DNA of 64,000 nucleotides from the NCBI RefSeq assembly GCF_002237595.1, contig NZ_CP022529.1:1984001-2048000 (forward strand), in the 5' to 3' direction. A model generated the notes under the pieces. The model was given only the letters and a program-made list of their open reading frames with translations. It was not told the DNA's origin and made no database searches. Shown here one piece after another: positions 8,559 to 16,714 of the stretch. Position 1 is the first letter of the stretch. Each line of letters opens with the position of its first letter. Origin of the DNA: Labrenzia sp. VG12 (GTDB taxonomy: Bacteria > Pseudomonadota > Alphaproteobacteria > Rhizobiales > Stappiaceae). The translations under genes were made by a program, and so were the position numbers.

Positions 8559-9887
8559 ATGATCCCGCGCTATTCCCGTCCCGACATGGTTGCCATCTGG
8601 TCGCCGGAATCGAAATTCCGCATCTGGTTCGAGATCGAGGCCCATGCTTGCGACGCGCTGGCGGAACTCGGCGTGATTCCCAAGGAAGCCGCCAAGACGA
8701 TCTGGGAAAAGGGCGGCAACGCGACTTTCGACATCAACCGCATCGACGAGATCGAGCGGGAAACCAAACACGACGTCATCGCCTTCCTCACCCATCTGGC
8801 GGAAATCGTTGGCCCGGATGCGCGTTTCGTACACCAGGGCATGACCTCTTCCGACGTGCTCGACACCTGCTTCAACGTTCAGCTGGTCAAGGCGACCGAT
8901 CTCCTGCTCGCCGACATGGACGCGCTGCTTGCCGCGATCAAGCGCCGGGCCATGGAACACAAGGACACGGTCTGCATTGGCCGGTCCCACGGCATTCACG
9001 CCGAACCGGTCACCTTTGGCCTGAAGATGGCCGAGGCCTATGCCGAGTTCGACCGCTGCAAGACCCGGCTTCTGGCCGCCCGTGAGGAAATCGCCACCTG
9101 CGCCATTTCCGGCGCCGTCGGCACCTTCGCCAATATCGATCCGTCCGTTGAAGAGCATGTTGCCAAGGCCATGGGCCTGCAGGCCGAGCCGGTCTCCACC
9201 CAGGTGATCCCGCGTGATCGTCATGCCATGTATTTTGCAACGCTCGGCGTGATCGCGTCGTCGATCGAGCGCGTCGCCACCGAAGTCCGCCACCTGCAGC
9301 GCACCGAAGTGCTCGAGGCCGAGGAGTTCTTCTCCAAGGGCCAGAAGGGCTCATCGGCCATGCCGCACAAACGCAATCCGGTCTTGACCGAAAATCTCAC
9401 CGGCCTTGCCCGCATCGTGCGCGGCTATTCCATCCCGGCCATGGAAAACGTGGCGCTGTGGCACGAGCGGGATATTTCCCACTCTTCGGTAGAACGCATG
9501 ATCGGCCCGGACGCGACCGTCACCCTGGATTTCGCCCTGGTCCGCCTCACCAGCGTCATCGACAAGCTGATGGTCTATCCGGAGCGCATGATCGGCAACA
9601 TGGACCGTCTCGGCGGCCTGGTGCATTCCCAGCGTATCCTGCTGGCCCTTACCCAGGCCGGGTCGTCCCGCGAAGACGCCTATCGCCTTGTCCAGCGCAA
9701 TGCCATGAAGGTCTGGGACAGCTACCAGGTGGCCGGCTCCGCATCGGTCGATTTCCTGAGCGAACTTTTGGCGGACGAAGACGTGCGCAAATACCTGTCC
9801 GAAGAAGAGATCCGCGACCGCTTCGATCTTGGCTATCACACCAAGAATGTCGATGTGATCTTCGAGCGGGTCTTCGGCGAAAGCTGA
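8559..9887 (+). CDS. purB: Adenylosuccinate lyase
   Basis: PurB cleaves adenylosuccinate to AMP and SAICAR to AICAR, two fumarate-releasing steps in purine synthesis. The 442-residue protein starts MIPRYSRPDMVAIWS as in the bacterial family and carries the fumarase/lyase signature GSSAMPHKRNPV (near residues 265-276, with the mobile catalytic Ser). It also has the GMTSSDVLDT substrate loop and GRSHGIHAEPVTFG with the catalytic His. Length is normal. It is monocistronic, ending before a hairpin repeat at 9957. The purine genes purC, purS, purQ and purL follow from 13.7 kb. Confidence 0.97.
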   Translation: MIPRYSRPDMVAIWSPESKFRIWFEIEAHACDALAELGVIPKEAAKTIWEKGGNATFDINRIDEIERETKHDVIAFLTHLAEIVGPDARFVHQGMTSSDVLDTCFNVQLVKATDLLLADMDALLAAIKRRAMEHKDTVCIGRSHGIHAEPVTFGLKMAEAYAEFDRCKTRLLAAREEIATCAISGAVGTFANIDPSVEEHVAKAMGLQAEPVSTQVIPRDRHAMYFATLGVIASSIERVATEVRHLQRTEVLEAEEFFSKGQKGSSAMPHKRNPVLTENLTGLARIVRGYSIPAMENVALWHERDISHSSVERMIGPDATVTLDFALVRLTSVIDKLMVYPERMIGNMDRLGGLVHSQRILLALTQAGSSREDAYRLVQRNAMKVWDSYQVAGSASVDFLSELLADEDVRKYLSEEEIRDRFDLGYHTKNVDVIFERVFGES

Positions 9888-9956
9888 TCGGTAAAACTTC
9901 GCGGCCATCAGGTGCCTGTCCCCAATCACGGCACAACACGGTGGCAGCGCGCAGCC

Positions 9957-9990
9957 TGATCCTGAGGAAGCGCGCTGCGCTTCCTCAAAA
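9957..9990. repeat. Dispersed palindromic element, copy 5 (partial; possible purB terminator)
   Basis: Contains 'cctgaggaagcgc', a short loop and 'gcgcttcctca', a near-perfect hairpin with the repeat-family end 'gatcctgagg'. It lies 70 bases after the purB stop. There is no T run after it, so any terminator role would be weak or Rho-assisted. Confidence 0.6.
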
Positions 9991-10071
9991 TACGGTTTCG
10001 GGTCAGGCAAACCCACGCACATCTGGTCTTCCAGATTTCCCGTCAGCGACGGAATCAAGCGGAGCGCATCC

Positions 10072-10821
10072 ATGAAAATCGCAGTTGTGTCCGACATTCA
10101 CGGCAATGTCCTTGCGCTGGAAGCCGTGCTGGCGGATCTCAGGCTGGAAGCCCCGGACCTCGTCGTCAATCTTGGCGACTGCGTGTCCGGCCCGCTCTGG
10201 CCGGAGGAAACGGCCGCAATTCTGCGCGAAACCGGCTGGCCGACCATTCGCGGCAATCACGACCGCATTGTGCTGGACAATCCCATCGACAAGATGGGAC
10301 CGACAGATGCTTTCACAGTCGAGCGCCTGAGTGAGGCGAGCCGGGACTGGCTGTCCACCTCGCAGCCCACAATCCGGCTGACGGACGACATCTTCCTGTG
10401 CCACGGCACCCCGGACAACGACGACCGCTACCTGACCGAGAAGGTCGATGGCCCGAAGGGCCACCTGCCGGACGAGGAGACGCTGCTCGCCGAGTTGAAG
10501 GGCGAAGCCGCACCTGTCGTCTGCTGTGGCCACACGCACATTCCAAGGGTGATCCGGTTGCAGAAGACCGGTCAGATCCTGCTCAACCCCGGCAGTGTCG
10601 GCCTGCCGTCCTACGAGGACGACCATCCGCACCGCCATGTCATGGAAGCCGGCAGCCCTCATGCCCGCTACGCCACCATGACCAACAACAACGGCGCCTG
10701 GAACTTTCAGGAAAAAATCCTGACCTACGATTGGGACAAGGCCGCGCGCGAAGCGGAAAAAAACCGACGCCCGGGCTGGGCACGCTCTCTTCAGCACGGG
10801 TTCTACGGCCCCCTGTCCTGA
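10072..10821 (+). CDS. Metallophosphoesterase (YfcE/MJ0936-like)
   Basis: A 249-residue calcineurin-like phosphoesterase. Metal-binding blocks are present in order: SDIHGN (residues 6-11), NLGDCVSGP, IRGNHDR, LCHGTP and CCGHTHIP. These two-metal enzymes hydrolyse phosphodiesters or phosphomonoesters; diadenosine polyphosphates or cyclic nucleotides are typical substrates, and the exact one is not readable. GSVGLPSYEDD is the conserved C-terminal loop of the YfcE-type subfamily. The start ATG 10072 follows GCGGAG. It stands alone. Confidence 0.9.
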   Translation: MKIAVVSDIHGNVLALEAVLADLRLEAPDLVVNLGDCVSGPLWPEETAAILRETGWPTIRGNHDRIVLDNPIDKMGPTDAFTVERLSEASRDWLSTSQPTIRLTDDIFLCHGTPDNDDRYLTEKVDGPKGHLPDEETLLAELKGEAAPVVCCGHTHIPRVIRLQKTGQILLNPGSVGLPSYEDDHPHRHVMEAGSPHARYATMTNNNGAWNFQEKILTYDWDKAAREAEKNRRPGWARSLQHGFYGPLS

Positions 10822-10918
10822 GCTGATAGCAGATCACGTTTTTAAAATTTCCGCTGGGTAAAGAGAAATTCGCTCGAAAATCGGTTAAACTCTCCAAGGG
10901 CAGATGGAGAGTGAGACC

Positions 10919-11395
10919 GTGTTCAACAAAGCATTCTCGGCCGCCATGATTTGCGGCTGCCTTGCCCTTGCCTTCACGATGCCGGTTGAAGCGTTGCCAG
11001 CACCAAAAGGTAATCTGACCACGACGCTGGCCAAGCATCTGCCACTGGTCAAGATCGACCAACGCAGCGGCTTTACCAGTGGGCAGGCGCCCCAGCGCCG
11101 CCCCCAGCACTATCTTGGTTATCGCGGCTATCCCAAATACCGATATGGCTACCGCCGCTACAATGGATGGTGGTATCCGCCGGCCGCCTTTGCCTTTGGC
11201 TTCAACGTGGTTCCACCGCCCTATGTTGTGGTGCGTCCGCCGCTCTACCTGCCTCCACCTCGCTATGCACCTCACCTGAGCCCGGTCCACTATCAGTGGT
11301 GCGACGAACGGTATCGCTCGTATCGGGCCGCCGACAACAGTTTCCAGCCCTACAAGGGCCCAAGGCGCGCTTGTCTCTCGCCTTATGGTCCCTGA
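10919..11395 (+). CDS. BA14K-family secreted protein
   Basis: A 158-residue exported protein. GTG 10919 is preferred because GGAGAGTGAG precedes it and a clean signal peptide follows (FNKAFSAAMICGCLALAF); an ATG at 10904 is the alternative. The middle is rich in Y, R, G and P (GYRGYPKYRYGYRRY, VVPPPYVVVRPP). The C-terminus carries the BA14K motif HYQWCDERYRSYRAADNSF with a terminal cysteine (RRACLSPYGP). BA14K proteins were first seen as Brucella immunoreactive, lectin-like proteins and are common in Hyphomicrobiales. Function uncertain. Confidence 0.82.
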   Translation: MFNKAFSAAMICGCLALAFTMPVEALPAPKGNLTTTLAKHLPLVKIDQRSGFTSGQAPQRRPQHYLGYRGYPKYRYGYRRYNGWWYPPAAFAFGFNVVPPPYVVVRPPLYLPPPRYAPHLSPVHYQWCDERYRSYRAADNSFQPYKGPRRACLSPYGP

Positions 11396-11500
11396 GCTCA
11401 GCAAGCGTTTGTTCGGTGCCGTGCAGCCCGTTTGACAAGACCCAAGATTATCTGCAACAGAGCGGGTAACCGCTTCTTTCTTCGCGACAGGCTGAGACAC

Positions 11501-12055
11501 GTGAAAATTTCCGAGACTGACATTCTTCTTGTTCCCGGCTACGGCCAGATTCTCCCGGGACACTGGCTGCTGCGCTGGCGCGACAAGATGCCGACCGCCC
11601 GGATCGTCAAGCAGGCCGAGCTGCATCAGCCGGAGCGCCATGTCTGGCTGGACACCCTGGTTGCCGAGGTTGAGGCCTGCGACAAGCCGGTTGTTCTGGT
11701 CGCCCACTCCCTGGGCTGCATTCTGGTGGCTCATGGCGCGCATGCTCTGAAGGACAAGATCCACGGCGCCTATCTCGTCGCCCCGTCCGACTGGGACAGG
11801 GACGGACTGGTTCCGGAATTTGACGGCGGGGATTTCAAACCGGTGCCGCTGCAGCCCCTGCCCTTCCAGACACATCTGGTCGCCAGCCGCAACGATCCTT
11901 ATTGCGATTACGAGCGCGCACAGGCCTTTTCAAAGGCCTGGGGCACAACGTTTCAGGATGCAGGCGAAGCCGGCCACATCAATCTGGAAAGCGGGCACGG
12001 CCCCTGGCCCGAGGGCCTGATGTCCTTTGCCCATTTCATGAAACGGCTTGACTGA
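11501..12055 (+). CDS. RBBP9/YdeN-type alpha/beta hydrolase
   Basis: A 184-residue serine hydrolase. The start at GTG 11501 gives MKISETDILLVPGYG, the normal family N-terminus; an earlier in-frame ATG at 11432 adds a basic stretch not usual for the family. The catalytic triad can be read: Ser in VAHSLG, Asp in ASRNDPYC and His in AGHINLESGHG. The GHGPWPEG tail is typical of RBBP9-like proteins. These are small serine hydrolases, some with aminopeptidase or esterase activity; the substrate is unknown. It may share a transcript with the BA14K gene, 105 bp upstream. Confidence 0.85.
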   Translation: MKISETDILLVPGYGQILPGHWLLRWRDKMPTARIVKQAELHQPERHVWLDTLVAEVEACDKPVVLVAHSLGCILVAHGAHALKDKIHGAYLVAPSDWDRDGLVPEFDGGDFKPVPLQPLPFQTHLVASRNDPYCDYERAQAFSKAWGTTFQDAGEAGHINLESGHGPWPEGLMSFAHFMKRLD

Positions 12056-12072
12056 GCCCGCAGAGCTTAAGC

Positions 12073-12879
12073 TCAATACCCCGTTGCCGGGCCATCCTTG
12101 ACGTCTCCAAGCCAGGCGACTTCCCTGAGGCATGTCCGGGCGGAATGATCCAGGAAAATGGTGTCGATGCCATGCGACATCAGGCGAAAGCCCTGGTGAT
12201 AGGCTTCCTCGACCTTGTCGGCGTTCAGACAGAAGATGCCGGCCAGCTTGCCGGCTGCCAGGGTCTTTTGGGCAATATCCGCGCAGGCTTCCGAGGTCCG
12301 CGCTCCATTGGGATCAAGCGCCGCGCCTTTAGACAGGGTCAGGGACAGATCGCTCGGCCCGACAAAGACGCCGTCCAGACTGTCGACGGTCAGGATGTCG
12401 TCCAGCGCGTCCATGGCCTCCTCAGTCTCGATCATCGCCAGCGCCAGGGTCTGCCGATTGGCGTTTTTCAGATACTGGTCGCTGGTCTGTTCGCTCAGCA
12501 TCGCCGCCCGGAACGGCGACCAGCTGCGCTCACCTTCCGGCGGATACTTGACGGCCCTTGCAAATTCTTCCGCCTCTTTCAGGGAATTGATCATCGGCGC
12601 GATCAGGCATTCCGCGCCCATATCGACCAGCCGGCCGGCCAGCGCATTGTCACCGACCGGAATGCGGGCTATGCGGTGAGCACCGCCAAGGGCAATGGCT
12701 GCCAGCGTGGTGCAGGCGTCATCAAAATCGTACATGCCGTGCTGCAGATCGATGGTCACGGCCTCATAGCCGGCCCGGGCGAACAACTCGGGCACCATCG
12801 GCTCGGACAGGAGCGACCAGCCAGTGACAACGGCCTGTCCGGAACGCAATTTGTCGGCGAGAAACGGTTTGTCGGTCAC
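12073..12879 (-). CDS. HpcH/HpaI aldolase family protein
   Basis: A 268-residue class II aldolase of the HpcH/HpaI/citrate-lyase-beta fold, which splits or forms 4-hydroxy-2-oxo acids using a divalent metal. Family blocks are TIDLQHGMYDFDD (catalytic His), ARIPVGDN, GAECLIAPMINSLKEAEEF, ALAMIETEEAM (metal Glu) and GVFVGPSDLSLTL (metal Asp). The GTG at 12879 has AAAGGAGAG seven bases upstream and gives the usual start TDKPFLADKLRSG. It is convergent with the hydrolase gene at 12055. Substrate unresolved; 4-hydroxy-2-oxoheptanedioate-type compounds are usual. Confidence 0.88.
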   Translation of the reverse strand: MTDKPFLADKLRSGQAVVTGWSLLSEPMVPELFARAGYEAVTIDLQHGMYDFDDACTTLAAIALGGAHRIARIPVGDNALAGRLVDMGAECLIAPMINSLKEAEEFARAVKYPPEGERSWSPFRAAMLSEQTSDQYLKNANRQTLALAMIETEEAMDALDDILTVDSLDGVFVGPSDLSLTLSKGAALDPNGARTSEACADIAQKTLAAGKLAGIFCLNADKVEEAYHQGFRLMSHGIDTIFLDHSARTCLREVAWLGDVKDGPATGY

Positions 12880-12980
12880 GGGGCGCTCTCCTTTTTTGGA
12901 CTGGAGCATAAGATCTTGCCGGACGAAACGACGCAAGTGCCGATTGCCCCCCAAGCCGTCCAACACGTTTTACCTCCAAC

Positions 12981-13011
12981 AAAAAACGCCCGCCGAGACC
13001 GGCGGGCGTTT
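12981..13011 (-). terminator. Intrinsic terminator of the DUF1476 gene
   Basis: Arms 'aaacgcccgcc' (12984-12994) and 'ggcgggcgttt' (13001-13011) are perfectly complementary. On the minus strand the hairpin is followed by a T6 run (12986-12981). It lies 27 bases past the stop of the gene at 13038. Confidence 0.85.
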
Positions 13012-13037
13012 CTGAAAACTTTTCGTTCGAAAGCGGA

Positions 13038-13361
13038 TCAGCCTTCGTTCTGAAGCTGCTCGACGGCGGTCGCCATCAATTCTTCCATGTTGCGGCGAAT
13101 CTGGTGGTCGGACTGTTCGACATTGTTTTTGTCGAAATCTTCGCGCAGCTTGCGGAAGACGTCTTCGTCGCCCGGCTCTTCGAAGTCGGCGCGAACCACT
13201 TCCTTGGCATATTCCTCGGCCTTGTCGCCCTCATACCCAAGAAGCCCGGCAGCCCACAGGCCCAGCAGCTTGTTGCGCCGGGCGTTTGCCTTGAACCGCA
13301 GCTCCTCGTCATGCGCAAACTTGTTTTCAAATCCCTGCTCGCGCTTGTCGAATGTGCTCAT
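13038..13361 (-). CDS. DUF1476 protein, ATP synthase zeta-subunit (F1-ATPase inhibitor) family
   Basis: A 107-residue alpha-helical protein. It starts MSTFDKREQGFENKFAHDEE, the conserved N-terminus of the family in which the Paracoccus denitrificans zeta subunit binds F1-ATP synthase and blocks ATP hydrolysis. The next blocks are RFKANARRNKLLGLWAAGLL and a DFEEPGDEDVFRKL segment. Start ATG 13361 is nine bases from AGGAG; an ATG two codons earlier is too close to it. It is divergent from purC (321 bp between starts) and has its own terminator. The inhibitory role is known for the family and inferred here. Confidence 0.87.
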   Translation of the reverse strand: MSTFDKREQGFENKFAHDEELRFKANARRNKLLGLWAAGLLGYEGDKAEEYAKEVVRADFEEPGDEDVFRKLREDFDKNNVEQSDHQIRRNMEELMATAVEQLQNEG

Positions 13362-13681
13362 ATTCATCGTCTCCTGAACTGCGCTGATGCACTGCCCCCT
13401 ATATGGGGTTGATTTGGCCTCTTGCATATCCCCGCAGGGCCAGCAAATCAACGCAGTACCTTCACTCATGCGTCAAAAGCATAACGGCCCCGCAAAAACC
13501 TTAGGCATGGCGCGGGAAACCAGGATTGTACTTTTCTCCCGCTTCGGGTAAGTTCCGCGCCGCAAAATAGGGCTTGCAGCCTTAGGGCGCCCGCCGGTTG
13601 ACGTAAAAAACTCCCGACGGATGGACGACAAGGTGAGCAGGAACCCGTCACAGGTTTCTCTAATAACAAACGGTATAGCCT

Positions 13682-14446
13682 ATGAACCGCCGCCGGCGCA
13701 TTTACGAGGGTAAAGGCAAGATCCTTTACGAAGGTCCGGAACCGGGAACCCTGGTTCAACACTTCAAGGACGACGCGACCGCCTTCAACAACAAGAAGCA
13801 CGAGATCGTTGACGGCAAGGGCGTGCTCAACAATCGCATCTCCGAATTCGTCTTCAATCATCTCAATGCCATTGGCATTCCGACCCATTTCATCCGCCGC
13901 CTCAACATGCGCGAGCAGCTGATCCGGGAAGTCGAGATCATTCCGCTGGAAGTCGTGGTGCGCAATGTCGCCGCCGGCTCCATCGCCAAGCGGCTCGGCC
14001 TGGAAGAAGGCACGCAGTTGCCACGCTCCATCATCGAGTTCTATTACAAGAACGACGAGCTCGACGATCCGATGGTCGCCGAAGAGCACATCACCGCGTT
14101 TGGCTGGGCAACACCTCAGGAGCTCGACGACATGATGGCCCTTGCCATCCGCGTCAACGACTTCCTGTCCGGCCTGTTCCTGGGTGTCGGCATCCGCCTG
14201 GTCGATTTCAAGATCGAATGCGGCCGTCTGTTCGAGGGCGACATGATGCGCATCGTGATTGCGGACGAGATTTCGCCGGACAGCTGCCGTCTGTGGGACA
14301 TCGAGACCAACGACAAGATGGACAAGGACCGCTTCCGCCGCGATCTGGGCGGTATGCTGGAAGCTTACCAGGAAGTCGCCAAGCGCCTCGGCATCATGCT
14401 CGGCAGCGAACGGCCCGTAGGGTCGGGTCCGACCCTGGTGAAGTAA
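13682..14446 (+). CDS. purC: Phosphoribosylaminoimidazole-succinocarboxamide (SAICAR) synthase
   Basis: PurC joins CAIR and aspartate with ATP to make SAICAR. The 254-residue protein starts MNRRRRIYEGKGKILYEGPE (nucleotide-binding beta hairpin). It carries signature 1 at LEVVVRNVAAGSIAKRLG and signature 2 at RLVDFKIECGRLFEGD, with DEISPDSCRLWD in the active site. Length is standard. It opens the purine block; purS begins 764 bp downstream after an unrelated lipoprotein gene. A hairpin at 14532 follows. Confidence 0.97.
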   Translation: MNRRRRIYEGKGKILYEGPEPGTLVQHFKDDATAFNNKKHEIVDGKGVLNNRISEFVFNHLNAIGIPTHFIRRLNMREQLIREVEIIPLEVVVRNVAAGSIAKRLGLEEGTQLPRSIIEFYYKNDELDDPMVAEEHITAFGWATPQELDDMMALAIRVNDFLSGLFLGVGIRLVDFKIECGRLFEGDMMRIVIADEISPDSCRLWDIETNDKMDKDRFRRDLGGMLEAYQEVAKRLGIMLGSERPVGSGPTLVK

Positions 14447-14531
14447 CAGTGATGCAATCGGGACACATGTCGGATTCTATTTGACAAATCGGACCTTGCG
14501 TCACGATTGCCCCTGTAAAAAACACCCATTA

Positions 14532-14562
14532 AACGCCCTCTTGTTTTCAACAAGGGGGCGTT
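14532..14562 (+). promoter_or_regulatory. Hairpin that buries the lipoprotein gene's ribosome-binding site
   Basis: Arm 14532-14545 'aacgccctcttgtt' pairs with 14549-14562 'aacaagggggcgtt' (14 pairs, one of them T-G) around a 3-base loop 'ttc'. The right arm contains the ribosome site AAGGGGG and ends directly before the ATG at 14563. It could be a purC terminator (only a broken T run follows) or a translation switch. Confidence 0.65.
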
Positions 14563-15102
14563 ATGTCTTTTCAATCAAAATCCATTCTCAAGACGGTTGC
14601 CGTCACATTGCTTTGCGGCCTTCTGGCAGCCTGTCAGACGACTGGTCTGAAGCCGGGAAGCATTCAGACGAACTACGCACCAGCCGGCTGGACCAAAAAA
14701 ACATCGAACGGCTTCACCGGCTATGTCTGCCATGCTCCACGCTGCAAGTCGGATCGCCTGATCGCTCACGGCCCGGTCAAGGTGTCCGGGGACATGGAAA
14801 AGGCGATCAAGGACGGAGTTCTGTCCCGTGAACTCTTCAACGCCATCGCCAATGTCTACAATATTGCTTCCAAGGATCAGGAAAAGATCACGATCACGCG
14901 GCGCGTCGTGAAAAAGGACTACGCCGGATTTGATTTCACCGCCTATTTCAAGGACCGGGAGGGTCGCATCTGGATGACGGGCCGTTTCATTATCCAAGAC
15001 AACCGGGGATCGGTTCTCGTTGCAGCTTCGCGCTCACGGAGTGTCGCGAACACCTATTTCAAGCGGTACCTGAGCAACACGACCATCAAGCGGCTTCCGT
15101 AA
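14563..15102 (+). CDS. Putative lipoprotein of unknown function
   Basis: A 179-residue protein with a type II signal peptide: basic start MSFQSKSILK, hydrophobic TVAVTLLCGL and lipobox LLAAC, so Cys24 is the likely lipidated residue. The mature part has short beta-like blocks (TGYVCHAPRCKSDRLIAHGP, FTAYFKDREGRIWMTGRF) and two further cysteines. It is not a family I can name. It is placed between purC and purS, in the same direction. The start codon sits at the foot of a strong hairpin (14532-14562), so translation may be controlled. Confidence 0.75.
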   Translation: MSFQSKSILKTVAVTLLCGLLAACQTTGLKPGSIQTNYAPAGWTKKTSNGFTGYVCHAPRCKSDRLIAHGPVKVSGDMEKAIKDGVLSRELFNAIANVYNIASKDQEKITITRRVVKKDYAGFDFTAYFKDREGRIWMTGRFIIQDNRGSVLVAASRSRSVANTYFKRYLSNTTIKRLP

Positions 15103-15209
15103 ACCACCGCTTTTGTCCACATTGCTCTTCCTCTTCTGGGGCTCCTCGTGTATGGGGAGCCCCAAACTGTTTGTTTTGCGCTCAGCGCAAGTGTTGCGGG
15201 GACCCACAC

Positions 15210-15449
15210 ATGAAAGCACGCGTCATCGTCACCTTGAAAAACGGTGTGCTCGATCCTCAGGGGAAAGCCATTGAAGGCGCGCTTGGCGGCCTCGGATTTG
15301 GCGATGTCGGTTCCGTCCGTCAGGGCAAGGTGTTCGATGTCGAGCTGACCGGTTCCGATGAAGCGGCTGCCAAGGCCGAGCTGGAGCAGATGTGCGAAAA
15401 GCTGCTCGCCAACACCGTTATTGAGAACTACGCCATCGAGATCGCCTGA
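15210..15449 (+). CDS. purS: Phosphoribosylformylglycinamidine synthase subunit PurS
   Basis: A 79-residue small subunit that bridges PurL and PurQ in the FGAM synthase complex. It starts MKARVIVTLKNGVLDPQGKA and carries the family blocks LGGLGFGDVGSVRQGKVFDV and ENYAIEIA at the end. Earlier in-frame starts at 15171 are outside the family. The purS-purQ interval of 139 bp contains a small membrane-protein gene. Confidence 0.96.
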   Translation: MKARVIVTLKNGVLDPQGKAIEGALGGLGFGDVGSVRQGKVFDVELTGSDEAAAKAELEQMCEKLLANTVIENYAIEIA

Positions 15450-15463
15450 GGCCGGGAGCCATC

Positions 15464-15571
15464 ATGGATGAAGACGCCCGCAAGGCGGTGACTTTTCTGG
15501 CCCTCAAAGCGGCCATCTTCATCCTTGTGCCAGCCCTTGCAGCTCTTCTTGCCGTTTTCTTCCTGCTCTGA
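15464..15571 (+). CDS. Small single-span membrane protein between purS and purQ
   Basis: A 35-codon frame that starts ATG 15464, six bases after GGGAG and 14 bp after purS, and stops 17 bp before purQ. It begins MDEDARKAVTFLALKAAIF and then has one hydrophobic helix to the end (PALAALLAVFFLL). Small membrane proteins of this size occur at this place in other alphaproteobacteria, and I recall annotation of such genes as FGAM-synthase-associated small membrane proteins. Its tight fit in the operon supports translation. Its role is unknown; tethering the purine complex to the membrane is only a guess. Confidence 0.75.
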   Translation: MDEDARKAVTFLALKAAIFILVPALAALLAVFFLL

Positions 15572-15588
15572 CTTCCGGACCCAAACAC

Positions 15589-16254
15589 ATGAAAACCGCT
15601 GTTATCGTTTTCCCAGGCTCCAACCGCGACCGAGACATGTTCCACGCCCTGGAACTGATCACCGGAACCCGGCCACAGAGTGTCTGGCACACGGAAAGCA
15701 CGTTGCCCGATGTCGATCTGGTGGTGGTGCCTGGCGGGTTTTCCTATGGCGACTACCTGCGCTCCGGTGCGATCGCCGCGCGCTCGCCAATCCTGAAGGA
15801 CCTGGTGGCCAAGGCCGACAGCGGCGTGTCGGTCTTGGGCGTCTGCAACGGTTTCCAGATCCTGACCGAAGCCGGCCTGTTGCCCGGTGCGCTGATGCGC
15901 AACGCCGATCTTCACTTCGTCTGCAAGGAAGTGATGATGGAAACGGTCAACACGGCAACCCGCTTCTCCTCCAAATTCGAGAAGGGCCAGGTCTGGCGCT
16001 GCCCGGTCGCCCATCACGACGGTAATTATTTCGCCGACGAAGACACGCTCAAGCGGATCGAGGACAACGGCCAGGTCGTATTCCGGTATGCCAACGGCAC
16101 CAATCCGAACGGCTCGATCAACGACATTGCCGGCATCATGAACGACAAGGGCAATGTGCTCGGCATGATGCCGCATCCGGAAAACCTGGTCGAACCGCTG
16201 CATGGCGGCCTCGACGGCCGGACCCTGTTCGAAAGCCTTGCCGACGCGGCCTGA
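15589..16254 (+). CDS. purQ: Phosphoribosylformylglycinamidine synthase glutaminase subunit PurQ
   Basis: PurQ releases ammonia from glutamine and passes it to PurL. The 221-residue class I glutamine amidotransferase has the oxyanion region VPGGFSYGDYLRSGAI, nucleophile Cys in VLGVCNGFQIL and the His/Glu pair in MMPHPENLVEP near the C-terminus. Length is standard. It is the fourth gene of the purC-lipoprotein-purS-(small membrane protein)-purQ series, followed 22 bp later by a DUF2164 gene. Confidence 0.97.
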   Translation: MKTAVIVFPGSNRDRDMFHALELITGTRPQSVWHTESTLPDVDLVVVPGGFSYGDYLRSGAIAARSPILKDLVAKADSGVSVLGVCNGFQILTEAGLLPGALMRNADLHFVCKEVMMETVNTATRFSSKFEKGQVWRCPVAHHDGNYFADEDTLKRIEDNGQVVFRYANGTNPNGSINDIAGIMNDKGNVLGMMPHPENLVEPLHGGLDGRTLFESLADAA

Positions 16255-16276
16255 CAGAGCACACAGGGAGGCGGGA

Positions 16277-16531
16277 ATGACGGAACTCAAACTCGAAAAG
16301 GACGTCCGAACCCGCCTCGCCCAGCAGATCAAGCGTTATCTGGACGAAGACCTGGACATCGATATCGGCAACATGGATGCCGAGTTGCTGATGGATTTCC
16401 TCACGCCGACCCTCGGTGCGCATTTCTACAATCTCGGCCTGAAGGACGCCCAGGCGCTGTTCGCACGCAAGGCCGACGATATCAATGACGAGCTTTATGC
16501 CCTGGAGCGCCGTATCGACGAGCGCGGTTAG
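16277..16531 (+). CDS. DUF2164 family protein
   Basis: An 84-residue acidic protein starting MTELKLEKDVRTRLAQQIKR, with the DUF2164 features YLDEDLDIDIGNMDAELLMD and FYNLGLKDAQALFARK. Start ATG 16277 has GGGAGGCGGG upstream. It begins 22 bp after purQ and is probably translated from the purine operon mRNA. Its function is not known; it is predicted to be all alpha-helical and cytoplasmic. Confidence 0.85.
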   Translation: MTELKLEKDVRTRLAQQIKRYLDEDLDIDIGNMDAELLMDFLTPTLGAHFYNLGLKDAQALFARKADDINDELYALERRIDERG

Positions 16532-16714
16532 GACTGAGTTCCGCCCGAAAAAGTCGGTCGTCATTGCCTTGCGTGTTCCGGCAGTTCCTGTCGCCTCCTC
16601 CCCATAGTTGCTAGGTGCATGCGGAACCTGAATCGGCATGGGCGCCATGGTCTATCCGTGGCATGACGACGGGGCAAATCCGACAAGGACACGAGCTGTC
16701 GCTCTCCATGTTCC

